The notes: a model not told the origin generated them from the sequence alone. A DNA stretch of 64,000 nt from Henckelia pumila (GCF_033568475.1 NC_133120.1:87252151-87316150); one strand, 5' to 3'; positions 40,350 through 53,252 are shown, counted from the first letter of the stretch. Numbers and translations: made by a program.

Positions 40350-43109
40350 TGTAAGGCCCGAAAATATTAAATTATTAATTATGGGATTTGAGAATTAAAT
40401 TCCATATTATGGGTTAATATTGATTTGAGAAGTTATGAAAATGATAGATTTAATTTCCGAGCCGAAAAGATTTAATTTGAGAATTTATGGATTTTGAGAA
40501 TTAAATTCCGAGAATTCTTAAATTCAAAAGAATAAATATTCGATTTGAATATTTATGGAATTTAAGATTTACATTCCATGTTTCGGAAATTAAAGAAGAT
40601 GAATTTGGAAGTCGATCAGGGACTGATTTGCAAATATTGACATTTGAAGGGTTGAAGTGCAAACGGTCGGGATTATTTAATTAATCCGAATTTAATTTAT
40701 TTTAATTCGAGTATATTTAATTTGGGAATATTTAGACTTTTGATTTAAATTCTAATATTCTTAAATTATTTTGGATTGAAATTGAATTAAAACGACGGCC
40801 GAGGACTGAATTGCAATTACTGAAGACTTGAGGGACTAAATTGCAATTTATGCAATATCTATCCAATTTAATCAGATTTCTCAGCATTTACACGTGCATA
40901 GATGGGAAAGAATTCAGAAACTGAACAGAGAGCCGAGAGCTCATCTTTTTCTTTTGATTTTGATTTCTTCAAATCGCCGTAACTTTTGATCCGTTCATCC
41001 GATTTCAATTCCGAAAGATGTTCTGGAATCCTTGCAATGAGTAATTCGATTTGATGTAAGTTTCTGATTACTTCGGTATGGTTTGAAGATCGAAATATTG
41101 TATTTTTGAACTTGTATGCATTCCGATATCGAAACCGAATTGACGAATGACTATTGTTTGTATTCTCTTTGATTTCCAGTAGATGTTTTCAGTTATATAG
41201 ACTATGATTTTGCTGGTATGATGATTATGATGGAATTATATAGCTGATTGAAGATATACAATTTGTTGGAATAGTTGAAAATGGTTTTGATATGTCGTCG
41301 GTTATCGATTTTTAATCGCTACGCCGTCGATTCGTGTTTTGAGACAAGTTTGATAGCTGATTTTAGAGATGAGATGTTCTTTGATATGTTTATGATAATA
41401 GCTGTTGTTTTTAAGAGTTGCATGATAATGAACGGATATGAAAAGCCGTATGAATGGAATCGAAATTAGAAATGAATTCGATACCGTAACGATTCCCGAT
41501 TTTCAATCGCTACGATGCTTGGTTATGTTTTGAAACCATACTGATAGTCTATGATTGATCTAATGATCTTGGGATTGTATACTGATTTTGTTAGATGCAA
41601 TCTTTATATTTCAGACGTGCTACGAGCTCAATCAACTCAAGAGGTCGAATTGTGAACCGAGGAATTTCGCTTGAGGTTGAAATGAATTTGATTGAAGATG
41701 TGTTAATGATTTTGGCTCGATTCTAAAAAGAATGAATTGAACGAAGATTGATGTGAATGTTTTGAGGTTGAAATTCAGATTTGAAGAATTCAGAACAGAC
41801 GAAATACGAAGGTAAAAGTGGAATATTATTTGATTGGGATTACAACTCGAGATGGTTTGAATCGAGTTCCCTTAAATCACATACTTGTTTGCTTAATTGC
41901 TCTTATGTGTTTTACTTTGAGTTGTTGAATAAGTTTTTGATATAATGAATGCTATGATGATGATATATGTTGCATTCATCTTGAAGACTTATTTCTTGAT
42001 TTTGAAATGAACGGAAACGTTCGAATAGACGATTTGAGGGATTATATATGTATGGCCTGGGTGGTTGTTTTAGCCTAGCGTCTGATTTACATATATGATG
42101 GCTTCAAAGTCTAGAGAAGTGAGATAAGTAGCCCCACCTCGATCGGGAGAGTCGGTGGATTAGTTATGATATCTATTTCTCGGGATCCCAATCGATGAAA
42201 CGATAGAATTCGAATAGTGAACCTTGTTTTAAAACATGCATTGTTTTTCCTTATATCATGATCTTGATATATATTTATATGCATGTTTAGTTGCTTTTAC
42301 TGGGAAATATATTTCTCACCGGAGTTATCCGGCTATTGTTATGTTGTATGTGTCATGGCAATAGGTGGGAATGGAACAAGGCAAAGGCAATCTTGAAGAA
42401 CAAGGGATGAGAAGATTAGTGTGATGATCCGAGTTTAGATGGTTGTGTGAGCTGTCAAGATATTGTTGAGTGTCTTCAACATGACCTTGTTAGAGCTACT
42501 TGTACCAAGACTTGTTGGTTACTAAGTTGTTGTCTTGTTAATTGATATAAGATTTGAGTTGATGTTGTAGATCCTTAAGATAACATGATGTAGCATGATG
42601 ATTCTTGTATAACAATGCTTCTTGCATGTTTTGTGAGCCTTTATTATTATGATTGTAAGGCCTTGTTATGATCTAGTTCCATCAATTGTATAGCATGTTG
42701 GAATGCATGTTAGTTGTTGATATTGATTAGATCATGTGTGAACTGAAGCAAGATGATAAATGCATGATAGAACTCATTTTGACAGCAGCTGCATTTCTGT
42801 TTTAGTTTCTGGGAAAAGTGCTCGCTCGATCGGTGAAATATCACGGATCGAGCGAGGCTGTGAAATTGAGAACAGAGTGTGGAACGTACTTGGCTCGCTC
42901 GATCGGTGAAATATCACGGATCGAGCGAGGCCATGATAACCTTTCACCCGAGGAGTTGAGCTTGAAGGCTCGCTCGATCGGTGGTTTTTCACCGATCGAG
43001 CGAGGTGCTCCATTTTAAATTTTTTTTTTTTATGTTGTTTAGACATTGATTCTTGTCTATGATTCATGATGATTCGAGTAAATGAGAGATTAGAACTCGG
43101 GTCATCACA
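40350..43109 (+). repeat. 3' LTR of element A
   Basis: 2,760 bases, a close match to the 5' LTR. It is shorter mainly through small deletions, including about 28 bases near 41100 and 7 bases near 40612. Followed by the target duplication TATCC. Confidence 0.92.
42821..43004 (+). repeat. Triple hairpin array, 3' LTR of element A
   Basis: Hairpins at 42821-42856, 42894-42929 and 42969-43004, the same design as in the 5' LTR. The third is better paired here (GGTG with CACC) than in the 5' LTR (CACT). Confidence 0.95.
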
Positions 43110-43914
43110 TATCCAGTTTATTGTGTTTCATTAACTAAATTTTTATAGTTGGTTGTATAGTTATAATATGTTGATGTTGATTAATTCATATTTTGGTACA
43201 ATGTTGATTGTGGATCATGACTAAAGTACTGGGCAATGAAGGTTCAAAACATGATTGATGAATCTATGTTTTCGAATTAAGCTTCAAAAAGGGAAAAGAG
43301 GTTTTGGAGGAAGCTTCAAAAATGAAAAAAATGTTTTTGAAGGAAAAATATTTTTTTTTTGTAAGGACAGTAACCTCATTCGATCTGTCGTGCTTGTGAG
43401 AGTACATTTACTATCTGTTTTAGCTTATGCTTATTGCACAGTATTTTAAACAAATCAGTTTGTTTTAAACCTCGCTCAGTCCATTGCATACTAGATGATG
43501 TGGTAAAATTAAACCTGTGAAAGTTTATAGTCCACATATGTAAGTGGTTATGTCGCAATAGCGTTAGAGGGATAATGAATATTTGTCATGATGTAAAAGA
43601 GCGCTAGCAGTTGGCAGTTGATACGGTGGACAACAAATTACATTCTCTGGTTTGTATTGCAAGTTAATATGATAAAAGTTTGTTTATTCTTAGAATAAGA
43701 ATGGTCGTCCCCGAATATAAAAATCATCCCCATATCAGCCCCATTCTGCGTTATTTTTTTATCAGGACTCCCAATCCCCATACCCGCGGGAAATTAATCC
43801 CCATCCCCAAACCCGAATATATATATATATATATATAATATTTTATTTTTATATATATTATTAGTCAATTTTATTGTAAAATACATAAAAAGAAATTGGT
43901 GTACAAAATTTTGA
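43110..43914 (+). other. Flank resumed after element A
   Basis: Continues the host repeat interrupted at 33335. It has small frames without domains, an A/T-rich middle, and at about 43705-43815 a reverse-oriented piece of the C/G-rich block found in repeat R (CCCCATACCCGCGGG), followed by a (TA)n tract. Confidence 0.5.
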
Positions 43915-45464
43915 TTGATCTGGTGAGATTCTCTATTTGACTTGATTGCTGATTGATTTTCTTTATTTTAATATTTTGGTGGACTGAATAGTCCAAGACA
44001 CATACTATCAGATCTCGGCCTGCCAGAACTATTAAAGCCCAAGCAATGGAAAATTTTAGAAAACAGTTTGAAGATTATTTTGTGATAGCAAAAATGAAGA
44101 TGTTGAGTGAGTTAAAACTGATGCAGAAAACTCAGCGTATCACTTCTGCAATTGAGAACAAGACTTCACAGTTGTCCCAACTCCGTTCAAACTTCACCAA
44201 TAACACAATGATATCTGGTTCGATACTCTAGCCGACTTTTTTCTTATTTTTCAATTTTGTCATACTTTTGATTTTCTCTTATCTTATTATTTTGGTGGAC
44301 TAAACCAAGTCGATTTCTCTTTTTCCATCTAAAAATTTTAAAATTATAGAATAATCATGTGATATTTTGTATGAGATAATTAATATTCAATTTTTACTTT
44401 CTGTTGAAGTCAGCTAAATTTTGAAACGTCTTGGTCATACACAAGTCACAAGAGAAAACTTTTGATAAATTTACAATTTGATGATTGGAAGTTCTTATTT
44501 GCCAAAAAAAAAAAAACTAAGTACAGTAAGAGGAATGTTTTTATCTTGTTAACCATACAATGCTTGTTCTACTTTTCACATAATTCAGATAAGTTTTGAA
44601 CACTATATAGGATTTATGAAGATGGCAGAAAACCTGGTGAATAATGACTTGGAAGATCTTTATGGCGAGCTCAGATAACACATCCTGAAACATCCACTCG
44701 AATATTGAAGGTACGAGAATTGATTGAAGTCAAGCTTCTCATAAGATATTTATATTTGTAATTCATTATAGGCTCAACAAAGATGTGTTTAAGTTGCTGC
44801 ACGAGGTGATCGCATTCCTTGCCATCTTTCATTGGAAAAAAACGTGAACTCTATTATCAACGAAGACCACAATGAAAAAGTTGGGCGGTATGTTTATTTA
44901 AATTCTAATTTGAACAAATATTTCTCAACTTGTTTGATACACAACATTTATGGAATGTTGCATGTTTTCAGTAACACTAGTATATAGAAGTCACTATATG
45001 TATTTGTTGCAAGTAGCCTTTGAGATATCCACCATAAAATTGACTTTGTTTGACTCTTTTATCTTGATCATGCATGCAGTTCCACCACCAGAGTTTGCTT
45101 TTTTAAAAACCTGTATTTTTGTGATATGATGACCAGGATATTACATGTATTTTTAATCATGCTTTATTTCGTTTCTATTTTCTTTTTTGTGCTTTGCAAT
45201 ATGCTATACACATTCTATTTTGATGACTGGTTCTATACACGTTCTATTAGTAAAAATGACTTGTTTCATGTGCAGGAATCTGTCGGTTGTCGAAGTACTT
45301 GGTATATGAAACTTCTAAAAGCTTTTTACTACGATTATTTTTTTAAAGTTGGGTGGGGTTGTTTAGATATGAGATGGATGACTTCCATTAGTTTTTAAAA
45401 GCGTGGGTGTGGCTGCACTCATTGTGCCACAGACGCACCTTTGCCCATAGCTATTTAATAATAA
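43915..45464 (+). repeat. Repeat family R, long form, copy e
   Basis: Matches copy d and its extension (30890-32500). It carries the 61-codon frame at 44046-44231 and the translin-like exon at 44611, which here has a TAA stop. The later exon near 45079 is truncated after GAGTTTG by a deletion. It is cut at 45465 by a copia-type LTR inside a TAA-rich stretch. Confidence 0.75.
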
Positions 45465-46435
45465 TGTTAGGATCGAAAATGTCTTTCTCAACTGATCTGA
45501 GTTCAGATGGATTAGTAAATGAACTCTTATCTTTCTCGTGTGTCTATATTAATCAATCAGTGCGGAAGAGATTGACTAACAGATCTAACACATATCAAAT
45601 GACTTGGTTGAATTCGTGAGGTGAGTGAATGTGTTTGACAGATAAGAAATAACACAAAGACTTGTTTCTGGATTTTTGGAGCTCAATCTCCTACGTCACC
45701 CCTTCTTCCACCTCGGAAGGATTCACTATATTCTAGAAGACTTTGATCTACACAAGCAATTTGCACAGATCCGATACAAGATTGGACTTATACCTCTGCC
45801 TATCTCAGAACTCCTAGACACTCAAGAACACAGCCCTTGACTGTTTCTTGTTACAAAGGTAGTGTTTTAACAGAACACTCAACTGATCTGATATAATCTT
45901 ACAACCGAATAAACTCAGCACAAAATGATCCTCTCTTGATCTGATATGACACTGAGTGTGTGCTTCAATTGCTCTGCTTCAACTGCTCTTGAAGCTTTTA
46001 ACTTGATCGTGTATTCTTCTCAATATCTTGGCTCTCTCTTTCTTACGCTTCTTAACCTCTGTTTCTTCTTTTCTTCTCTTCTTTTATTTATAGCCTTCAG
46101 AATATAGCTGTTAAGCTGCCGACAGGTGATCTGAATGAGCCGCAAACGTATCTCCTTAAATGACTCTCAAATCTTGACTTTCTGGTTCTTTGTTGGCAAC
46201 GTTCAAATCTTCATTTATTGCCTTTGTCTTTTAGCACAACGGCTTTTTGATCTTCTATAATCATTTGATCTTGCTTGATTGATCTGCCTACTGGATTTCT
46301 TTTCAGATGATGTTTCTTTGATATGCTTTCTTGTGCATAGATCTGCTTCTTCTGCTTTTTCAATTGATCTGCTTCTTCAATTGATGACTTAAGTAATTTT
46401 TCAAACACCGAAACTTAGATCTTGAATTCCTAACA
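45465..46435 (-). repeat. Copia-type LTR, reverse orientation
   Basis: 971 bases from TGTTAGGATCG to TTCCTAACA, with short terminal inverted repeat TGTTAGG/CCTAACA. The bases just right of it read AAAAAAGGGGAAAT on the minus strand, a polypurine tract, so this is the 3' LTR of an element on the minus strand. The interior is truncated and I see no second LTR. Confidence 0.7.
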
Positions 46436-47496
46436 ATTTCCCCTTTTTTGGTGTTTGATAAAGGTTAGCAATTTATCTGTCATTTTCCCTCTTTTTGACA
46501 ATCGCATGAACTGATGATCTTTCCCCTTTTTATTCGTTATTTGATCTGCTCTCACTTTCTCTGAATCTGTTCCCTCTTAAAAGGTGATGTCAAATGAATT
46601 GTTCAAATTGCTAGCTTGTCTGATCTGGTCATGTCTGAGCTTTAACTGATATGATCTAGTTCAATTGATCTAGTCTCTTAGTTGATCTTCATCATTCCAA
46701 TTGATCTGGCTCGTTTATGTTTCGATCTGATCTTTTCTGGTTCGATTTCGAGTTCGTATGTGAGTGATATACTCGAAATACTAAGCTGTGTCAGAAATTC
46801 TGTTCTGCAGAATTTCTGTGCAGATCTTGAAACTTCATCATGCTTTATCTGCTTCTTACACTCCGATTCAGATTGAACTTCTTGAAAATGATTTGTAGAT
46901 AATTGTCTTAGCTTCGTAACACATACTGAATCATCCCGTTTGAATAAGCGAGCTGTACGTTATGGCCAAAATACCAGAGCTGGTCTGTTTGATCTGGTTG
47001 TTGTAACTTTGATCTGGTTTGCATCCAGATCGATGTTGCGACCAACTTTTTGCCTTGATAACGTCCGAATTAACTCATCTGGCCTGAGATATGACTTCTA
47101 GATATTGAGTAATATTTCCAACCGTTTTGGCCTCAAGTCATTTGGATCACCGAGCTATGAGATATGATCGATTTACTGAACTGCGCCAGCTTAAGTTATT
47201 TGATCTGCTCCAACTTATCTGGATTCTTATCTCTTGCTCTGTATCTTCGAGTTGATATGTTACCGCCAAGTTGATCTGGTTCCTGTTAGCCATCAAGGCC
47301 AAGATGTTGAAGTGCTAGTGGATCCTTGGTTAATCGATCTTAACCAAGAAGGGGAGACGTAGACGATTTATCGTCGAACTTCCAAAAACATCTCTTATCT
47401 CTTTTATTGCTTTATTTACATTATGCATTTATTTACCGCACTTATTATGAACTGCTTTAAGTCTTCCGCTTGCGTACTAGCATAATTGCTTTAAAA
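46436..47496 (-). mobile_element. Truncated interior of the reverse-strand LTR element
   Basis: Non-coding, rich in GATCTG/CAGATC words. 47307-47470 includes GACGTAGACGATTTATCGTC, which recalls R/U5 parts of plant copia LTRs and may be a second fragment. It ends where reversed repeat R begins. Confidence 0.4.
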
Positions 47497-47929
47497 AATC
47501 CCTGAATCATATTGGGGCAGGTATGAGGATGCTATCTCCATCCCGAACCCGCCCCGATAATAATAATAATAATAATAATAATAGTGGTATGAATCTGAAT
47601 TATCTCATATAAAATATCACTTGATTATTCTATAATTTTAAAATTTTTAGATGGAAAAGAGAACTCGACTTGGTTTAGTCCACCAAAATAATAAGATAAG
47701 AGACAATCAAATGTATGACAAAATTGAAAAGTAAGAACAAGTCGACTTGAGTATCAAACCAGATATCATTGTGTTATTGGTGAAGTTCGAACGCAGTTGG
47801 GACAACTGCGAAGTCTTGTTCTCAATTGTAGAAGTGATACACTGAGTTTCCTGCATCAGTTTTAACTCACTCGAAATCTTAATTTTTGCTATAACAAAAT
47901 AACCTTCAAACTGTTTTCTAAAATTTTCC
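47497..47929 (-). repeat. Repeat family R, copy f (inverted, partial)
   Basis: Reverse-complement copy: G/C-rich block at 47500-47556, short trinucleotide tract at 47557-47582, and the 61-codon frame on the minus strand (47930 down to about 47748). It is fused directly to a copia LTR interior at 47930. Confidence 0.8.
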
Positions 47930-49343
47930 ACTCTATATGCAAGTTCTGTACTTTGACTCGTTTACCGACTCTGTGAGAGTCATCAGGTGTCGAGATTGGG
48001 TACAGTTACGACACATATAGGAGTCAATGCTTTGTTGTCAAGGATTCACCACACGCTTGCGAGTGTGGATATCCTATGCTATCTGAGGAGATATTAGTGT
48101 GACAAATCTCTAGCCAGAGTACATGATGTGCTTTAGGTTACTTGGTTTCCTAGTAGCACATGCGATGTCACTATTTGATCTTCAAGATGTATTGCATAGT
48201 TATCGAATCTCGAACGACTCTCGATGTACCAATGGTTGTTGATTCGATCGGGATATATGGTTGAAGGGACCGTACTGTACGCTAACCAAAACCTACTGGT
48301 TCTTGCAGGCACTATCAGTGATACCTAAGGAATCATGGGGCGATGTTGCTAGGCGCTCTTACCATGATTCGATGGGTAAGTCGGAAATTGTTGTTCCGAG
48401 TCACAAGAAGTTGTGAGCCCACGGCTAGCTGTATCCCTGAACCATTGAGAGTTACACAAGTAATGGATTACTAATCCCTGTTGAGATAGTTAAATTTAAA
48501 GAGTTAAAAAATTTAGCGAAAGAGAAGTTGGACTTCTTAAGTGAAGGGAGTGGAATTTCCTAAAATGACATAGGGATGAGCATTTTTGGAAATCACTGAA
48601 TTCGGATTCAGAAAAATTATCTTGACTTTAAAAGGTGCAAAAATGGTTTCTGTGCACATTGGTGAAATTAGTTTATCAATCGGAGTCATCATGAATTTTA
48701 TATTAATTTCTATAATAACAGGCTTGGCTTGTTGGGCTTAAGTTATGACTAATGGGCCCTAAGAAGTTAGTGTCCTATTAGATATATAATTAATCCAGTA
48801 CAGAAATTATATATAGTAGATGTAAGGGATTTCGAAAGGGACAATTGATTCCAAGTTGGAATTTTCGAAAATACTGCTACACTCACATCTACAGTTTTCG
48901 GAAAAATCCTAGAACAGTTCTAAGGAGATTTTCGAATTTTGTCTTCCTTTTGAGAGAATTCAGTCTGTGATTTTTCTGAAAAATTACATTCTGAATTAAC
49001 AGATCAAATCTGTAAATCTCTTCGATAAACATATGATTGATTTCTAGTGCAATCAATCAGAGGGTTTCTATTTTCGATTCGTGGACCTAATTCAGGAGTT
49101 GATCGAGCAAGTCATCAGTTCCTGGGATTTACAAGAAGAGTGGATTCAATTTGTTGGAGTCCATTAATCAAGCCTTAGCTTGAAGAGGTAAAATATTAAT
49201 TGTTATTATTATTTTACTTGTATATTTTAATCGTAAGGATTTGATACCCATGATATGGAATCGTTTCATATCAGAAAAGAAAAATTTTAAACTTCCGCTG
49301 CTCCGGATATCAGATCTGTCTGATCTGAAAACGTGTTCCAACA
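47930..49343 (+). repeat. Truncated 5' LTR of the copia element
   Basis: Begins inside the LTR: its first bases (ACTCTATATG, then AGTTCTGTACTTTGACTCG) match 63927 onward, so roughly the first 500 bases seen at 63419-63926 are missing. It ends CCAACA one base before the PBS. Confidence 0.75.
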
Positions 49344-49344
49344 G

Positions 49345-49357
49345 TGGTATCAGAGCC
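49345..49357 (+). other. Primer binding site of the copia element
   Basis: TGGTATCAGAGCC, complementary to the 3' end of plant initiator-methionine tRNA, one base after the LTR. Confidence 0.9.
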
Positions 49358-51627
49358 AGGTTGTTCTCAGATCAAACGATTAAAATTTATCGATTGTACA
49401 AAATTTTGGCCTCGATTTTTGGAAAACAAAACAAAATTTTTTTAATTAAATTTTAAGGAAAACACGGGCACGGGCGCTGCCCAGGCCCCACGTGGGCTGC
49501 CCTATCCCACGTGGAGGCGGGGCTACCCGGGAACGTCCCGGGCAGCCCGGGAAAATTAAAATTTATTTTAAGAATTTTAAATTTTTGAAATTTTAGTTTT
49601 TGGTCCGATCGAAAATTGTTTTGATTAGACCACGAGGCATCGGGTCAAATTGTTTGAGTCCGAAATTTTTAAAATTGATTTTTGGATAAATTTGAATTTT
49701 TGGAAATTTTATAAATTTTATCAGTTAAATTAGATTTTACAAAATTAATTATTTTGGTACAATTGATGATAAGATATGATCTTATGATTATATTAGATAA
49801 AATTTGATTTTATCTTTTTAATTATGTTGCCATTGCATGTTATCCAATGATTTAATTATTGAATTAATTATTGGATAAGATGATGATCGATTGCCATAAC
49901 CAATTTTGTAGGTGTATGTTTGGTTTTTTACATTTGGTTTTTATTATTGTTGTTGGGTTTTATTAATGGGCTTGGTTTATAGCCCAAATTGATTTATCAT
50001 TTGTAATAAAAGTGGGCCTGGTTTATGGCCTGTTTCCACCCTTAAATATGTATCCCCTACTTGTCATCGAAATTTATTATAAATTTATTAGACTTAGTGG
50101 GAGATAAAGATTTGAAGACAGTGGTGGGCCCAGCAGACAATAAAGACCGAAGAAATGTAAATTGAAAGCTCAATGTAATAGGATTGCATTGCATACTTGC
50201 ATATCACCTAGGATTGGACTTAGACTCGTGATTGGCAACCACGGGTCGAAAAGATCTAGGCATCGATCATCCTTTATATAATATTTGATATTATTGTTGT
50301 ATGCATGTTTAGACCAAATTGCATGAATCCCGCAAGCATACAAATTTTTAAATGATGAAACAATTTTCAAAATTAAAATCCCTCATTTTAAATATAATTT
50401 AAAATTGATATCAAGATTAACAAAAGGGAATTTATATATTGTTTAAATGTTCCTACCTTCCATCAACGATCAATGTATGAGATGCTACCCGCGGGCATGG
50501 TCCGGCTCATATTATTGGGGGGGCCCATTCGTCGGAAAGCTGTACATTGGATCGACACATGTTGTAAGTTGGGTGGAACTCCCATGGGATTGGCTCATAT
50601 TATTGGGGATCCACATGGCGACCGTCCATCACAACTTAATATTGATGGGTAATCTTGACATGTCACAATAAACGGCGTCATATTATTGGGCTTTTATTGG
50701 ACATGAGGTAAAAACATGGGGGTTTCTTTGGAAGCAATTGGGCTCTACCTTTTGAAAATTATGGTTGGCTGATATTATTCGGGACTATGGTTTGTCAATT
50801 GAACTCCATGTTCCCCCCACTAAGGAAACCAATTTTCTCGTTTTCACTAGAGGGTGGTAAAATCGTTAAAATAGTGGGAGTGCAATTCATAAAATTAATC
50901 TCGCCATATTTTATGTCTTAGTAAATTAATTAAACAATCACCGATTATTGTCTGTTTCTTTTCAGTATTTTATTATGATGAATTCGCGCAATCCACATGT
51001 TTCAATTCTCAAACAAAATAAAATGACTAGCGCAAACTATACGGATTGGTTTCGTAAGTTAAGATTGTCCTGAGTTCGGAGAAGATTTTCTACGTGCTAG
51101 AAAATGCTCCTCCGAAAACAGCCCCGACTGATGTAACTTCGGAAAGGTTGGCCGAACTAGAGAAATGGTGGGACCATGATCTCAAGGCCAAATGTTACAT
51201 GCAAAGCTGAACAAGTCTAAAGAAGTTTGCCATCACTGCAAGAAACCCGGTTACTGGAAGCGCAACAACAAAGAATATATCGAGCAGTTACGAACTGCAA
51301 ATGATATATTTTATATTGAAATAAATGTATCACTTAATACTACTTCTTGGGTATAGGATACCAGATGTGGATATCACATTTGCAAAGAGTTGCAGATGAT
51401 GACAAGAAGTGGTAGGCTAAGAATGGGTAAGACCCAGTTAAGGCTCGGGAATGGTTCCAGAGTTAAAGCCAAAGCTGTGAGAGACATTTGTTTAAAATTT
51501 TGTAAAACAATTTTAAGCTATTTTTGAGAGATGTTTCATTTGTGCCAGATTTCATTAAAACATTATTTCTATTTCTATGCTTGATAGAGATTGTTTTTCT
51601 TGAAATTTTGCGAATGAGATTTGCAAT
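49358..51627 (+). pseudogene. Copia leader and gag/protease remnant
   Basis: 49358-50940 is untranslated leader without coding signal. Gag traces start near 50975 (MTSANYTDWF at about 51022), broken by stops. They jump at about 51200 to a nucleocapsid knuckle (CHHCKKPGYW), so much of gag is deleted. A protease-like remnant lies near 51355-51470 (DTRCGYHIC, then RLRMGKTQLRLGNGS). No intact frame. Confidence 0.7.
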
Positions 51628-52500
51628 ATGTACAAGAATGAATGTTTGATTGGAAATGGACAACTTGAAAACGATCTATATAACTTAAAATTAAAAGACG
51701 TTCCAGTTAATTATGTTGATAAACCGGCAACAACAATTAAAAGAAAAAACGATAGTCAAAACCCGAAAAATCTTTGGCATGCTAGGTTAGGTCATATTTC
51801 CTCAAGGAGGATGAACAAGCTAGTGGGAGAGGGCATGTTTGATATGTCTGATATTAACTCTCTACCAACTTGTGAGTCCTGCCTAAAAGGAAAAATGACT
51901 AAATATCCTTTCAAAGGAAAACTTGAGCGTAGTCAAAATCTGTTGGATTTGATCCATACAGATGTTTGCGGCCCATTTAGTATTGGTACTAAATATGGTC
52001 ACACCTACTTCATTACCTTTACTGATGATTATTCTAGGTACGGGTATTTATATTTGATGAAATATAAGTCTGAATCATTTGAAAAGTTCAAAGAATTCAA
52101 GGCTGAAGTAGAAAACAAACTAGGTAGGAGAATTAAAGCACTTCGATCAGATCGAGGTGGAGAATACTTGAGTACCGAGTTTTTGGGCTATCTAAAAGAG
52201 AATGAGATTCTCTCTCAGTGGACTCCTCCTATGACACCTCAACTAAATGGCATTTCAGAGCGTCGCAATCAAACTTTGTTGGACATGGTTCGATCTATGA
52301 TGAGCTTCACTGAGCTCCCACCTTCGTTTTGGGGCTATGCACTTGAAACGGCGGTATTGTTGTTAAACAATGACCACACTAAAGCAGTGAACAAAACTCC
52401 ATATGAATTATGGAATGGCAAAGCTCCTAAGTATTCGTACTTAAGAATTTGGGGATGTCCTGCTTACGTGAAGCAGACAGTGGGAGATAAGTTGGATAGT
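51628..52500 (+). pseudogene. Copia integrase (broken)
   Basis: Longest surviving copia frame. It contains the GAG-pre-integrase HHCC region (LWHARLGHIS and CESCLKGKM), and the integrase core with DVCGPF, TFTDDYSRYG and SDRGGEY carrying the Asp, Asp, Glu triad, then NGISERRNQTLLDMVRSMM. Frame ends at an in-frame TGA (52501-52503), after which the same frame continues. Integrase inserts the cDNA into the genome; this copy cannot make a full polyprotein. Confidence 0.9.
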
Positions 52501-52503
52501 TGA

Positions 52504-53095
52504 TTCACCTTATGTTATTTTGTAGGGTATCCGAAGAATTCAATCGGATATTATTTCTATCATCCTACTGACACAAAAGTGTTTGTTTTGAGGAATGCCA
52601 CCTTCATGGAGAAGGAGTTCTTACTTGATAAGAAAGGCAAGATGATGGAACTCGAAGAAATACGAGAAGAACCCGAGATACAAAATAACGATCCCGCACC
52701 TCTGGAACCAATACTAGACATGCCTCTTCCTAGAAGATCCGAGAGGGCTTCTAGACCTCCTATTCGACATGGTCTGCTTCTTGAAGGGGATCAAATTGAA
52801 CCCGACATTGGATGTGATCCAAGAAACTTCAAGGAAGCAATTTCTGATGCTGATTCGAACTATGGCTTGAAGCTATGCAGTTGGAAATAGACTCGATGCA
52901 TACAAACCAAGTTTGGTCTTTAGTAGATCCTCCCGATGAAATTGTTACAATAGGGTGTAAATGGATCTACAAGAGAAAACTTGGGCCTGATAGTAAGGTA
53001 CTGACCTACAAGGCACAATTGGTAGCAAAAGGTTATACTCAAAGACAAGGTGTTGACTATGATAAAAAATTTTCACCAGTCGCAATGTTCAAATC
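52504..53095 (+). pseudogene. Copia pol linker and start of reverse transcriptase (broken)
   Basis: Continues the polyprotein after the TGA (VGYPKNSIGYYFYHP, then RRSERASRPP). A frameshift near 52860 moves the frame, and the RT start follows in another frame (QVWSLVDPPDEIVTIGCKWI). It is cut mid-codon at 53095 by element B; the codon resumes at 62107 beyond the duplicated AAATC. Confidence 0.88.
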
Positions 53096-53241
53096 TGTAA
53101 CGCCCCATTTTTATCTTAATTGATGTTATTTGAGATAATTAGTGATTTCAGAATTCGAGAGCCGACTTTTTATTGATCAGGGACTATTTTGCAATTTTTG
53201 GATTTTTCAGGGACTATAACGCAAAATTGAGATTTGTTAGA

Positions 53242-53252
53242 TATTTATAAGG
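53242..53252 (+). promoter_or_regulatory. Candidate TATA box of gypsy element B
   Basis: TATTTATAAGG about 150 bases into the LTR, followed by a CT-rich stretch. If this drives transcription, most of the LTR including the hairpins lies in the RNA leader. Confidence 0.4.

Larger units (their letters stand above)
33335..43109 (+). mobile_element. Ty3/gypsy-derived LTR element A (coding-dead interior)
   Basis: A 9,775-base element flanked by the 5-base duplication TATCC (33330-33334 and 43110-43114). LTRs are 33335-36130 and 40350-43109, both starting TGTAAGGCCC and ending CACA. The PBS is at 36136 and a purine-rich tract at 40336-40349. The interior (36131-40349) has no long reading frame. It still shows gypsy traces: a gag-like stretch near 36560-36680 (SWFEEFDQLF, then SWW) and a zinc-knuckle remnant near 37160 (HCGGRYPNKQC). 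The 3' edge reads GATTTCGAGGACGAAATC just as in gypsy element B, so A and B belong to related lineages. Confidence 0.9.
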
